From NCBI GenBank assembly GCA_963576565.1, contig OY755048.1:3850501-3914500 (forward strand): a stretch of DNA of 64,000 bases. The letters run 5' to 3'. Each line of letters begins with the position of its first letter. Positions within the stretch are counted from its first letter, which is position 1. Positions 19,398-31,885 of the stretch are shown piece by piece. Origin of the DNA: Aspidapion aeneum (taxonomy: Eukaryota > Arthropoda > Insecta > Coleoptera > Brentidae). The notes under the pieces were generated by a model. It did not search any database. It was not told the DNA's origin and saw nothing but the letters and a program-made list of their open reading frames with translations. Both the position numbers and the translations under genes were made by a program.

Positions 19398-21973
19398 TGT
19401 AACGAAGTTACTATTTTTTTTATTGTTTTAATTAATTTTCTAGACTATTTAAGCTCAGACAGTTAAAAAATATTTTTACTGAAACCTGACTCAATTTTCG
19501 CTTATTAATTTTGTTTCATATTTTCCGAGGAAAAATGCCGTTTTGACATATGAATGTCATTAAAGCCTTTCAAAACGTTTGTTGCAAAAAGACTAGATAA
19601 AATAATATTCCGAATAAGTTAATCCACGTTCATTTTTAAAAACGTGGTTGGGTTTCATTCGGTTATTTCCGTTGGTTCTCGATTTGTAGCCGAGCTCTAG
19701 CCTATAAAATAGTAATGCCTTCGCCCACACGGGGATTCGAGATTTGTTTCTCGTTCGAGCACAATGTATAGGTGGTACGCGGTGTGTGTAGATGTCGACC
19801 GGTTTCTGGTAAGAATGGGATTTATAAAAGAAACCTCGTTTTTGCCTTAGTCAAAGTTTTTATAATTCTATTTGATTTGAATTTATTTTGAACCGTGCAA
19901 ATTACTTGTTTGTCCTTTCCCGATCCCAGGATTTCCCGTTAGTATCTTACATGTTTTCTGGTATTTATTAATTTTCTTTCGCAAGAAAATTAAGAAACAA
20001 ATCGGGTTTATTACTTGTGGGCTGCAGGTTCGTCACCAAGTAATAATCATCCCGGATTTGACACACCAGTTTCCCTTGTCCTGGTTTTTATTATTTTTGT
20101 TCTCTTTCGAGAAAGCAAAAATGATAACAAAGCTATCGATTATATTTCGTGGGCCGTATGTTTCGTCACCGACTTATAATTGTAGCGCTTTGCTAAACCC
20201 CCCGTCCTCGTTTCCCGTTTCCCGTTTTTTTTATTATTTTTGTTCTCTTTCAAGGAAGCACAAATGATAACAAAGCTATAGATTATGTTTCGTGGGCCGT
20301 ATGTTTCGTCACCGACTCATAATTGTAGCGCTTTGCTAAACCCCCGTCCTCGTTTCCCGTTTCCCGTTTTTTTTTATTATTATTTTTGTTCTCTTTCGAG
20401 GAAGCAAAAATGATAACAAAGCTATAGATTATATTTCGTGGGCTGGATGTTTCGTCACCGACTTATAATTGTAGTGCTTTGCTAAACCCCCCGTCCTCGT
20501 TTCCCGTTTTTTTTATTATTTTTGTTCTTTTTCAAGGAAGCAAAAATGATAACAAAGCTATAGATTATGTTTCGTGGGCCGTATGTTTCGTCACCGACTC
20601 ATAATTGCAGCGCTTTGCTAAACCCCCGTCCTCGTTTTCCGAATCCCATTTTTTTATTATTATTTTTGTTCTCTTTCGAGGAAGCAAAAATGATAACAAA
20701 GCTATAGATTATATTTCGTGGGCTGTATGTTTCGTCACCGACTTATAATTGTAGCGCTTTGCTAAACCCCCGTTCTCGTTTCCCGTTTTTTATTATTATT
20801 TTTGTTCTCTTTCGAGAAAGCAAAAATGATAACAAAGCTATAGATTATGTTTCGTGGGCCGTATGTTTCGTCACCGACTCATAATCATCGCGGCTTTGTG
20901 CAGCCAGCTCTCCCGTTTAGATAAAACCTGGTATTTATTAATTTCTTCCTAATTCTCTTTTTATTTTTCATAATTAACGATTTTTTTTTTCTGTCACGAT
21001 TATTGCTTCGTTATTGCCACGTTAGACCCGTGTCCCACCGCGACCTTATAAACTTAAAAGTCGGTATAGTTAAATTTTTATCCGTTTCTTTTGTAAATAA
21101 CCTGTTACCTGTTACCGTAAGACATATATGCTCTCACCGTAAATTAAACCTGTTAAAGTGGTACCACATTCCGTTTCTATTTGTAAATATTCTGTTTAAT
21201 TTTTCTTTCCGTTTCTTTTGTACATAACCGACATGAACCGAACCGAACCGCGAGACATATATGACCCGACCAGTCCTGTGAAACTTCAAAGTTGGTAAAG
21301 TTTCGTTTTCTTCCAGTTAAATAGCCGTAAATTTGTAAAATTATAGTATGTAATTAACTACCAGCTGTTTAAGGAAATCTTTCTCCAATTTTTTTTTATG
21401 TTGGGAAAAGTCTTTTTGGGGCAAAAAGAAATCAGTATTTAACTAACGTCCATCCGATCTAATCGGACCTAACCAGATTTGTTAAATCCTTTTGTTAGAG
21501 TTCCGAGGTGATAAGGCGTTGAGTTTGAAGTCCTTTTTCATAACTTTCACTTTTTTTTTAAATACCTAACTGTCTGTGCTAGAATAGCGCAAACAAAGTA
21601 AACTGGAGTTTTTTTTATTTGACTTGATAGAAATAAGGCATTTATAGTTTTGTTTTATTTATTAAGTTGCATATATTTAGTTATTTTCTTTGAGGGTTTG
21701 TACCACTAAATTAAAATGACAAAATACACATAAACTAGTATTTATAGAAATTGAGTTTTTAATGAAATTGTAGTTTACTTACCTGGTTATTCTCCACTGT
21801 TTAAAAGCATACCCGAGAGGCAAGGGAGACTCTAGGCTCCCTTATTTCCTAGAGTGGCGCCCGAGGCAAAATTTCGATCGATTCTATCCCTCGAAATCCC
21901 AGGATTGAATCGACCGAAACCCTGGGACGTCAAAAGTAGGGGAAAATTCGTTAGATGACGAAACCCTCTTACA
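19398..21973 (+). repeat. 3' LTR of the non-coding element
   Basis: 2576 bp, ending TCTTACA. Against the 5' LTR I see only a few changes: A/G near 19588, C/T near 19708, a C/T in the fifth internal unit near 20637, and one extra T near 21555. The internal tandem array is preserved copy for copy. ATAT (21974-21977) follows. Confidence 0.9.
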
Positions 21974-21977
21974 ATAT

Positions 21978-23726
21978 TAGCAAAACGCTCTTGTGAGCAA
22001 AAGTTTGTATGGTAAAACAAAATGATTCAAAGTCAATTTTCATAGTCCACGAATTTTAAGCAACAACCGATAGATTAAAGTTCAAAATAAATCTCTCACC
22101 GTAATTACAGCCAGAATGCCACCACTAATATTTAACACTACTTAGTTTTTTTTGTTTTGTGGCATTACAGTTACCTTTTGCACATTTAGTTACTTTTATT
22201 ATTTATTTACTTATTTTCACTTTTTGGTTTGGATTCAAAAATCATAACTTATTACGAATGATATTAAGTTTTTGACTGATTTGAACTGATCTTAACAGAG
22301 ATCATGACTCCGATTAAAATTAATACTCCGACTGATCTACTCCGATTGATCTAAATATCACAACTGATCTACTCCGATTAATCTACTCCGATTGATCTAC
22401 TCCGATTGATCCCTTTTGCTATCCAGATCGCGCTTTTATAATAAGTCTTAAAGTGGGGAACAACATCGAGATGTCCTGCCTCGTGATTTTCTGTTTCTAA
22501 CACCATTTAAGGTAATACAAAGTATCAAAGTTTGGCCTAGTGGGATTAACCTTGCGGTCTGCCTGCTTTTATTTTTAGCAATGGGCAAAGCCATGCAAAC
22601 ACAGAGTAAAGATTTTGCCTTGTTTGGCTGTCCTAATTAAAATTAGGTAGCGTTGGCGCCGTTTTTGTCTCGAGGCTTTAGAACCTTGATTTGGCGGATA
22701 TTTCATCATCGAACCGAGTTGATAAAAAGGCTAGGATCTATTCTTTTTTATTTAATTTAAGTTCACAGTCTCTACAAGTAAGGTGTTGTCAAGTGTTAGT
22801 CAGTGGTTATAGTCAAAGTCTAAGTGATGGGTTGAATACAATAACGTGAGTTACTTTAATATAATATCGTACAATAGTGAGTGTTAAAAATAATTGAAAT
22901 TTCTTTACGGTTCAACCTCTAAGTAAAATTATTATTTAAGTTGCCAATGTAGATTTTTAAAATTAAGCTGTTAGCTGACCACTACAAAATGACATCCTTA
23001 AGGTCGATGATCTAAACTGGATTTACGTAAGGAACGAATATGTTTTGTGTGGGAACAGCTCAATTTTCTAAGCTTAATGTTCCTGGAAGATACCAAATAC
23101 GTTATAGCATAAATACATATTCAAAGAATCAAAAAGTGAAGCACTCATAGCTGGCTTTGGAAACAATGGAAAATTTAAATTCGCGGATGCGAATTTTCAA
23201 GTGCGCATGCGTGTGTTTTGTCATGTAGACACACAGCTGCTATGTGGGTGGAAGCCATATTGACATTTTGCGGTGTTTTGCGTTTGTCGTGTAAAAGTAT
23301 GTTTTTTTCTGTAAAAAATGGGAAATAATTCACGTAAAACATGTGCGGTTTGTGGAAAAATGTACGGAAGAAGTTAAATTAAAATACTTTTCATGGTGTC
23401 CACAATAAATCTACACAATTAGACAACAATTTTAATCCACAATTTGATAAATTTTGACCCAATTAATTAGTTTTTAGAAAAAAATAATAGACATAACCCT
23501 AAACATTTGACAATTTGTCAAATAATGTAGTGACGTAACGGAGTATGTTCCAAAACCACCAAAACTGAGGCATGCGCAGTAACCGAATTCCTGTCTACGC
23601 GAAAAAGGAACATTAAGAATTAAATAGAGGTTCTGGCTTTAAGCATTGCGTGTGGGAATGCATGTGTATGTCCTATATTTATGCTCTAACATATTTAGTT
23701 CAGGCAAGATTCGGGAAAATCCACTT
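21978..23726. other. Intergenic DNA with a short tandem motif
   Basis: 22305-22420 repeats ACTCCGATTGATCT-like 14- to 15-mers about seven times. The rest is unremarkable A/T-rich sequence without a recognisable gene. Confidence 0.5.
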
Positions 23727-25710
23727 TCTAGAAGCATTTTATATTACTTTTTGGCAAATGGGCAATTCCCCCTATTTTGACCCCGCTGAATCCGAATATC
23801 CCTGTTGAACTCGAAATATTGACAGGGGCTGAGATATTCAAGATGGCGGTCAAAATGGCGGCGGAATTTTAAATTGCCGCTGGAAAGCCCAAATTGTCAC
23901 AGGTGTACATTCAAAATATATATTTTTATAATTAAAAAATAATAACATATTATTTTTTTTAATGGCCCCAGACCCCCAAAATCTGAAGTTTGAGGTTTTT
24001 TTTTAAATTTGCTTAAAAACTAAGCTTCTAAGAGAAAAATGTATAATATACTTTATTGTAGACAAGTCCCTTTTCAACATGGTATAACTTAATAAAGTTA
24101 GACTAATAACAAGCTCTCCAGCGGCGTCCGTTAATTGAAGTAATTAAAAAAAGTTGAAAAAATACCTATGTTTTTTCCAAGATTTATTTAATTTTTTTAA
24201 AAATTAATATCTACAGAAAACCATGTATTACATTTTGGTATACTCAATAAAATTTCCTTCAAAATGACGTATAACATGATTAAATCGGTTTTATAAATAA
24301 AACTTCAAGGGCATCCGTAAATTAAATTAATTTTAAAGAAACAGAAAATAAACCATTTTTGTTACACGTTTTATCTAATTTTCTCAAAAACTAAGCTTGA
24401 CATGAAAAAACTTGTTCCACACTTTTTTGTAGACAGGGAAATAGCCAATAAAATTTCCTTTCAAACGATGTATAACAAAGTGAAAGTTATTTTATATTTA
24501 CCGCTCCAGTGGTGTTCTTAATTTAAAGAAATTATTTAAGATCAATCCAAACTAATCAATCTTGTGTTTTATTAGCTTTTCGGTGGATAATAAAGAGCGG
24601 CGGATAAAAGGTCGAAAGTACAAAAGGTCGAAAGTACAAAAGGTCGAAAAAATAAGGTCGAAAGTACAAAAGGTCGAAAATACAAAAGGTCGAAAGTAGA
24701 AAAGGTCGAAAGTACAAAAGATCAAAAAACAAAAGGTCGAAAGTTCAAAAGGTCGAAAATATGAGTACCTAATTATGATTATGCCCCCCCCCCCCAAACC
24801 GTTGCATAAGATTCACCACTTTATTTTCAGTTCCATATGTTTAAAAAAATAACCAAAAACACCTGTGTCAAAGTTACTACTGTGACTTTGCACAAAAATA
24901 TTGCTTAGGGGGGGCCATGGCCCCTATGCCCCCTCCCCTTATAGCCACCGGTGTTTTTTTGCTTTAAAGAACTTATTTAGATAAATCAAAATATCTAATC
25001 TAAGCAAAAAACAGTCTATTTTAATTTGGAAACATTTTATTTTTAGGTATAAATTACGAACCTTTTTACGAAGTATTTATCATAACATTAACCTCACTTT
25101 GTAATATATCATTTAAAAAGAAATTGTCTTATCCTCAATAAAGAATAAAGGCACATTTTTTCTGAAAATATTAGTTAGAAAAGATATTTAAATATGCAAG
25201 AGAAACTGATTATTTCAGTTATTTTTGAAAATAAGTTTATATTAGTACGCCCCTGAAGCCTTAAATATGGCAACAACCCGACATTTTAATAAAGTTTTTA
25301 AAAGAAAATGTTATGTTCTACAATAAAGTATACTACATATTTTGTCCTAAAAAGTGTAGTTTTTGAGAAAATTTTGAAAAACCTATAATAAACATGTTTT
25401 TTCTAAATAATCCCAATTTACGTACGCCACTGAAGAGCTACTTGCTTTTCCTAACCTTATTGACCAATACATCGTTGGAAAGGGAATTTTATTATTCACA
25501 AAAAACTGTTCTTTGCAATTTTTGATAAAAAGGTTAGTTTTCGAGAAAATTGCATAAAACTGAAAAAAAAAACAGGTTTTTGGGGGTTTGGGGGGGATTT
25601 TCTTTGTCCCTGTCGATTTTTCGAGTTGGCAACAGAGATATTCGGATTCAGCGGGGTCAAATTAGGGGGAAAGGGTCTGTTGCCAAAAAGTAATATGATT
25701 TGCTTCTAGA
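23727..25710. mobile_element. ~2 kb fold-back element with central minisatellite
   Basis: Outer arms of ~95 bp (23727-23825 and about 25610-25710) are inverted copies that share TATTACTTTTTGGCAA, GACCCCGCTGAATCCGAATAT and GACAGGG. Inside, ~190-bp units (AAACTAAGCTT..., ...CAGCGGCGTCCGT) lie on the left in one orientation and on the right inverted (ACGTACGCCACTGAAGAGCT). The centre, 24600-24760, is a ~15-bp AAAGGTCGAAAGTAC minisatellite. This nested-inverted, tandemly subdivided plan is typical of Foldback-type elements. There is no transposase. A unit fragment recurs near 32905-33060. Confidence 0.7.
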
Positions 25711-26572
25711 CCGAAAACGGAAAGCCTTTTAAAATAATTTGCTCTGACTAATTTGGGATATACCTTGCATCTTGCAACAAGAATCTGGATTGGGCCGAAA
25801 CGGGCCTAATCTTTTGTGAGTTGCTTTTTAATCATGCTTTCTTGTTATCTCTCGTTGCACTATTTACTCCCGCTTTCCTCTAGCCTGCCGCCTGTTATTG
25901 GCAGATGGAAAATGTGTTTATCTACCTTGGAGAAGATTTTATTTTTGCCTACAGACTTTTAAGCTTTTAGCGGCTTATTTTTATCTTTTAAAAATGTTGC
26001 CGTAGTGGAACTTTTAGGATTATTTTTTAATTAGGTATTAGCTTGACTTTGGGTGTCAAAAAGTCGTGTGACGGGTTGGGATAAAAAAGTGCCTTTTTGG
26101 TCATTTTTCTTTGAAATTGAAATTGATAAAAATCATATAAATCTTTTCTAATCAATTTTCATCCATCGTTAATACTCCTTCAACCTGAGCCCGTCTGCAG
26201 CAAAACTACCTTCCAAAGAAACAAAGCACGGAAAGCAGTAGATAGTTTTTTTTAGATTTTGAGATTTTTTGGGATATTGGTGTAAAATTAATTTATGCAC
26301 TATGCCTGTAAAAATATGTTGTATTTTTATTATTAGTTTTTTACAGAGTAATAATTTAATTTTAATTTAAAATATTTCAAAATTGAAAAAAAAACTATTT
26401 GCGTCTTTCCTCTGGACTAGGCGCTACAGGAATAGGTATAAAGGAACGCTGTTTTTGGTTAAAAGCTGATTTAATTAAATTTAAAAAAAAAATAATAATT
26501 TTAAGAGGTATCTTTTCGCGCAGTTACCTAAATTTTATGATTTTAAAATATACTACCAACTTCAAGTAGGTC
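25711..26572. other. Intergenic, nothing recognised
   Basis: A/T-rich, with no repeat or coding pattern I can name. It presumably contains the lost 5' part of the transposon relic that follows, but the terminal inverted repeat is not visible. Confidence 0.35.
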
Positions 26573-26805
26573 TTGAAACACTTGAAGCTCATAAGAAATC
26601 AAAAGTTTTATCAAATATTGTGGACATTTCAAAATTTTATTGTTCTATCTAATACTAAAATAAACAAAAATTGGATTTTAACCCAAGATCGTGACACAGT
26701 CTGCCTGTGCCTGATGACTTTTTTGAACAACAATTCATCACTGTTAGCATCTCTAGTTGTTGAGGGAGTTTTATTTTTGGACAGCCCCGTTACACTTGAA
26801 AGCAA

Positions 26806-27562
26806 ATGCAGTTTATTGAAATGAAAGTTGCAAACGGGAAAGAAGTGGTAAAAGATAAGATTCATCAAGTAATAGACATCTTTAGTGACATTTTCGATAG
26901 TGAGAGTGAAAAATGTGTTCAATTGTCATTTCTTATTGAACAATTAGGTCTCTTGAAAAGGTCACCTGAGAATCGAAGATATTGTGGATACACTTTAATG
27001 TTGGCTACATCTTTGTTTATCCAGTCATCCAGTGCATACATGTCAATTTACAAAACTAAGGTAATATCGTTAACAGATAGTAATCTCTCCGGTAGTGTGC
27101 AATATTTAAAAAGTAAGATACAGCTTTTAAAAGAACATGAGTTGGTAGTTAACTTACACATTGATGAAATATATATTAAACTTTGTTTGTGACAAGTCAA
27201 AGAAAAATTTAAAAACTTAAGCTTAGGTTTGTTATGTCCAATTTTAAAAAACTTGTATAGATTTGAAGTAACTAATGATATTATGTACCTTATATATGTA
27301 CCTGAAGATATTAGAGTGCAAATTTTATATAATTTTTTATTTTATAGATTCAGTTCTTTTATTTATAATAAACATATACATCAGCAAAATATTTTTTCAA
27401 TTTTTTGCCTATATGAGAACAAAAAAATTTGGTCATTTTATTTAAATTGTGTAAAAACAGATAATATATTAAGCAATACAATAAGAATCTTGGAACTCCT
27501 AAGATCACGTGACCGCCGACTTGCTTATAACGCGCCATGGCCGGTCTTTATCGTTGGCTGCG
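26806..27562 (+). pseudogene. DNA-transposon transposase relic, copy 1 (5'-truncated)
   Basis: A 128-codon frame (26806-27192) includes the segments RRYCGYTLMLATSLFIQSSS and VVNLHIDEIYIK, where the acidic DEIYIK resembles a transposase catalytic strand. It ends at a stop, and related coding continues in another frame from 27229 (YLIYVPEDIRVQILYNFLFY). The right terminal repeat GGCCGGTCTTTATCGTTGGC ends near 27562. The same sequence, more decayed, is in the inverse-oriented copies at 29324-30621 and 37013-38358. The left terminus is missing. The size, terminal repeats and probable 8-9 bp target duplication of copy 2 suggest a P-like or similar superfamily, but that is inference. It is non-functional through truncation and frameshift. 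Confidence 0.6.
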
Positions 27563-28981
27563 TATGAGCACGGATCACAGTACGTTCGAGTAGAAAACCC
27601 GTCGAGCGAGCGGGGCGTAGTGACGTCACGGGCTGAACGCCCTGGTTTTCGCGGTTCGACTCGAACCGAAAAGGCATTCAGCAGTTACAAACACAGATTA
27701 CAAATTTCTAACCCTAAATTTTCGGCAGAAAATTTTTGTTTATTTTTGCAATTTAAAACTGTTTGTAAATAAAAAACCCTAGATTAAAATCGCCTTAGCA
27801 AGGCTATTTGTTGAGGGATAAAAAGATACTTTGATCACGCGGTTTATTTATACCGTCGTTTATTTTCCATTAATAGTGGCGTCACTATAAAATTCGGCTC
27901 GTAAAAAACACACAAAGGCCTAATTTTGAAAGGACACAGCTGTTCTTATAATGAGAAACCGTCAATATAGTGCCCGACACAATTTGTGCCTGGCACTATT
28001 GCAATAGGTCCCTATTATCTTTAATTTTTACCCTATATCTTGTAAGTAGTTCAAGATATCGATGTGCGGTTTTCGGAATTAGTTTTTTTAGAAAATTCTG
28101 GCTCGTAACATAGATTAGTTTTTTCTAGCTCCTCTGGAAATGAGCGTTTCCTATCAAAAGTATCCAATTTGGATCACTCTGTACATAAATGAAAAAAAGC
28201 GACAAAAGTTTGCAAAATGAGTTTAAATAAAATGGGCTTTTTATGGAAGAATACAGTGATAATTTGCTCTAGTGCCTTTTGGTCCAAATCTGCCAGTCAC
28301 ATTGATTTTATTGGTCAATATTTTTCTGAAGGAAATATTCAATATAACTCTCCTCTTTTTATGGGCAAAGTAAAGATAGTTTATTTATTTTATTTTATTT
28401 CATGATTTTTTTATTAGCCAAAACTTCTCATTTTATGTATAATTTTCCTGTGCGCTCTTTTAGTGCATGTTTTTTTTTATGTGTGCGCCCTTTTCCTGTG
28501 TATGGTCTGTGTGCTTTTTTCCTACGCGATTTTTTCCTGTACCCTTATTTATAGTCGCCGCTTTGCCATTGCCCATCAGAATTTGGTTACAGAACCGCTG
28601 ACGGATGGTTAAAGCCTCACTGGGCAATCGCGGATAATTCTTAGCGCTCCGCATCGCGGCAAATTTAGAGCACCCTGGTAGTCCTTCTTCTTCATCCTCC
28701 TCAGAATCTTAAACATAATTCTACAGCAAACTGAACTGCGTCCATGTATTTTATTTGACAAAAAAAAACAGTAAGAAAACAGCCGTAAAAAAATGTAAAC
28801 AAAAGTTTAAAAGTATAAAAAAGTAGGGTTATGTAATACTACGCTTTTCTCCATCCTTAAGCTCGGGTCATATCAAGCGTGCCCCGAGGGTTCGCTCGGT
28901 GGCATCTCGAACGCAAAAGGGCGTGCTCCGAGCATCAACTCGAACGGAAAAATGGCCCGGGTTGCCTACTCGAATGCACTC
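27563..28981. other. Intergenic DNA with dispersed-repeat fragment
   Basis: 27845-28020 repeats blocks seen at 566-750, partly inverted. 27570-27680 and 28860-28980 are locally GC-richer with TCGAACG and CCGAGCG words. Short frames (62-87 codons) show no domain. Confidence 0.4.
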
Positions 28982-29178
28982 TATAAAAACCAGTACAAAC
29001 GTTATTCTCGTTTAAAACTCGTCGCGTCCTGGAACTTTTAGAGCATGGTACGCCAGTTGAAACAGAAAAACGACATTACAAATTATAAATATATTGCTGA
29101 TCTCTTTCAACTGATGTAACATGCTCTAGGTCGACGCAACCAGTTTAAGAGAGAATAACTTGTATACTGGTTTTTATA
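28982..29178. repeat. Imperfect hairpin, ~75-80 bp arms
   Basis: Left arm about 28982-29063 and right arm about 29106-29178 share TATAAAAACCAGTA, TTATTCTC and TAGAGCATG in inverse order. A ~43-nt A/T-rich loop separates them. It is probably a small fold-back repeat. Confidence 0.6.
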
Positions 29179-29323
29179 ATGTACCGTCTGACCTCGCCTG
29201 CGGCACGATCCGTGCCTGACTACATGATAATAAAATGGACCACAGTCGAAAATTTTTGGAATCTATATAATTCTTGTGAATTGCGGTTTATTTTACCAGA
29301 ACTATTGATTGTAAGCTTTCTGT

Positions 29324-30621
29324 CGCAGCCAACGATAAAGACCGGTCATGGCGCGTTATAAGCAAGTCGGCGGTCACGTGATCTTAGGAGTCCCAGCATT
29401 CTTATTGTATTGCTTAATATATTATATGTTTTTACACATTTTAAATAAATTAACAAAAAATTTTTGTTCTTTTATAGGCAAAAATTGAAAAAAATATTTT
29501 GCTGATATATGTGTTAATTATGGATAAAAGAACTGAATCTATAAAATAAAAAATTATACAAAATTTGCACTCTAATATCTTCAGGTACATATATTAGGTA
29601 CATAATATCGTTAGTAACTTCAAATCTATACAAGTCTTTCAAAATTGGACATATCAAACTTAAGCTTTTAGTTTTTTAATTTTTCTTTGACTGTCATCAT
29701 CTTTGAGTTCTTGTTCAAAGATTTATTAGCAGACACTAAATCTTTGTGCTTTTTAATAAAATTATTTTAAAAAACTTTGCATGCCCTTAAACTAATTTTT
29801 TCAAGCTTTGCCAATAGTTTTTCTCCACAAAAACACTCGCTAGAGTTATCTGAAGAAAAAATTTTCAATATAAAACATTTCACAATAATTTATTAAAAAG
29901 AAACAAGTGATTTTGTGAATAAGTGAGATGGCTTTCCCATTCAATGAACTGAATGTAGTGGTCGTCAATTAATTAACAATATTTTACAAATCAGTTTTTT
30001 AATATTGCGAGGGTGCGGAAGACATATTACCTTAGAATTGTAAATTGACGTGTATGCACTGGATAACTGGATAAACAAAGATGAAGCCAACATTAAAGTG
30101 TATCCACCATATCTTCGATTCTCAGGTTACCTTTTCAAGAGACCTGATTGTTCAATAAGAAATGACAACTGAACACATTTTTCACTCTCACTATCGAAAA
30201 TGTCACTAAGGATGTCTATTACTTGATCAATCTTATCCAAGATCTTATCTTTTACCACTTCTTTCCCGTTTGCAACATATTAGGTTTCAGTTTTATAGTT
30301 GGACCGACAAGGAACAACACTAATTACACGTTCGCGGCATTGTTTATCTTATAGGTATTTTCTTTATAATTTACTCATTAGCCATTAATTATTTTAACAC
30401 AGCCCACTACAGTCTTTTTCGTGGCCTGCGTTATTTTAATAACTTTGATAAAATTCACATAAAATTCGTGCCCGAATTAAAAAAAATCGACGTAAACAAA
30501 CATACCAAAACTGAACACACACATGTTTTATAATGACAGCGAGCCGTGAGGCATTTTTTTGTGGGATTCCTACGATCACGTGATATTTCCGCGCCCGGGA
30601 CGGTCTTTCTCGTGGGCTGCG
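29324..30621 (-). mobile_element. DNA transposon, copy 2, internally decayed
   Basis: Terminal inverted repeats CGCAGCC(A/C)ACGA(T/G)AAAGACCGG at 29324 and, reversed, to 30621. The flanks GCTTTCTGT (29315-29323) and GCTTTATGT (30622-30630) match at 8 of 9 positions, which is a good target-site duplication. Coding remains on the minus strand correspond to 26806-27500 but are broken by stops and indels. Length is 1298 bp. It has no intact transposase. Confidence 0.75.
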
Positions 30622-31139
30622 GCTTTATGTCAAGGAGGCCTTGGGCCCCTATGCCACCGCTCTGGATCCTCCACTGGTAAGCTCCACGGCATCGGCACGA
30701 GTAGGCAGCGAGAGTTGAAAAGAAGTTGGTTGTGTTCTCTTTATTATTATGCTGTACCGATTGACCTAATTGAAAACACGCCAGGTAGCACTTTTTTCAT
30801 AGCCCATTACGGAACTTTTAACGAGCTAAATCCTATCCAAACTGACCCAGTTAACTTAACTGTTGTATATTCTGCCATTTTTAACCCTATATAAAAAAAA
30901 GGCGTTGTTAAGCCGGACTCAACAGTATGCCATTTGAGAAACTACAAACTAAGCTTGTGCTTGCGTTAGTGTTCCCACGGTATGCTTCGGTTTGCAAGAA
31001 CGTTTGTGTCAATGACTACGTTAAAAACAAATAAATTCACATATAATACGACATATTTTCTTCTAAAACATTCATTTTCAATACCACGCATTACTTACCT
31101 TTTACGAGAGCTCCCAAATTTTTAAAACGTTTTGATAAC
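30622..31139. other. Intergenic, nothing firm
   Basis: A 111-codon frame (30559-30894) starts inside the transposon end and has no recognisable domain. CCACCGCTCTGGATCCTCCA near 30655 resembles the edge of a hAT MITE but no partner is visible. Confidence 0.35.
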
Positions 31140-31807
31140 ATTTTAAAAGATTATCTTGAAATTATTACCAAATGTATTTTCAATGAAAAATCCTGGAAAC
31201 AATGCACGTTGCCTGTAAAATTTGGAGGTCTTTGAATTCATGACAGTTCTACTCTGTTTTTGTGCTCTTGTTGTTTCTATTAACAAATCTTCGATTATTT
31301 CTTCTATACTTCCTTCTTATTTTCTGACATACCAGATGATGTTTATCTAGAATCTTTAACACATTTTTAAAATATATCTAACCTAACTACACAAGTTCTT
31401 ATTAAAAAAATTATTGGTAACGGACAAAATTCGAGAGACCAAGCGCGTCTTTTAGCTCTTCAAGAAGATGAAAGTAACGCTTATCATCTTGCCTGCCGCA
31501 TCATTGTCAGCTTGTGTGTCGACAACATATACCTACTTGCACTTGTGGCAAAATTATAGATATTTATGGCCTTCACGGGTTATGCTGTAAAAATAGTGCA
31601 GGAAGGTTGTATGTATGTAATGAACCCAGTATGATAAACGATATTATCAAGCGGTCCCTGCAATCATTCAATATCCCAGCTGTATTGGAGCAGCTTGGTA
31701 TTTGTTGAGGAGATGGAAAGCGGGTTGATGGGGAATCTTTCGTTTTGGAAAGCATGCAGAGCACTTCTGTGAGACGTTATATGTAGGGACACGATTGCTG
31801 GTTTGAA

Positions 31808-31808
<1 letters not shown>
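31140..31808 (+). pseudogene. LINE ORF2 C-terminal relic
   Basis: Frame pieces on the plus strand read LPVKFGGL near 31210 and then SRDQARLLALQ near 31430. A 64-codon stretch (31514-31708) follows with CTCGKIIDIYGLHGLCCKNS and INDIIKRSLQSFNIPAVLEQ. After a stop come a GDGKRVDG piece (near 31715) and RDTIAGL (near 31790). The order matches the C-terminal part of certain arthropod non-LTR retrotransposon proteins, which have a Cys/His cluster followed by an RPDG/WDV nuclease-like motif. That assignment is from memory of the family pattern. There are many stops and frameshifts, so it is dead. Confidence 0.6.

Positions 31809-31881
<73 letters not shown>
31809..31881. repeat. (TA)n microsatellite
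   Basis: About 36 uninterrupted TA dinucleotides. It abuts the 3' end of the minus-strand LINE relic on its right, and probably arose from that element's 3' tail. Open frames through it are (IY)n artefacts. Confidence 0.9.

Positions 31882-31885
<4 letters not shown>

Larger units (their letters stand above)
10106..21973 (+). mobile_element. 11.9 kb non-coding LTR retrotransposon (LARD-like)
   Basis: The element has ~2.57 kb direct LTRs (10106-12680 and 19398-21973), both beginning TGTAAC and ending TTACA. It has an 18-nt primer-binding site (12685-12702), a polypurine tract ahead of the right LTR, and 4-bp ATAT target duplications. The 6.7 kb interior has no gag, protease, RT, RNase H or integrase; the longest frames are translations of tandem repeats. 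This is the structure of a large retrotransposon derivative mobilised in trans by an autonomous relative. By eye the LTRs differ by about three substitutions and one indel, which implies a recent insertion. TSD length and the TG/CA ends fit Ty3/gypsy-type integrases, but the family is not established. The interior carries a fragment of the hairpin-ended element family (13860-14420), so the element has captured other repeats. Confidence 0.88.

Noticed and set aside
26573..26824. 83-codon frame upstream of transposon copy 1
   Set aside because: No counterpart in copies 2 and 3, no motif, and a frame different from the transposase fragment.
27509..27772. 87-codon frame starting in the transposon end
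   Set aside because: Begins inside the terminal repeat and has no domain.
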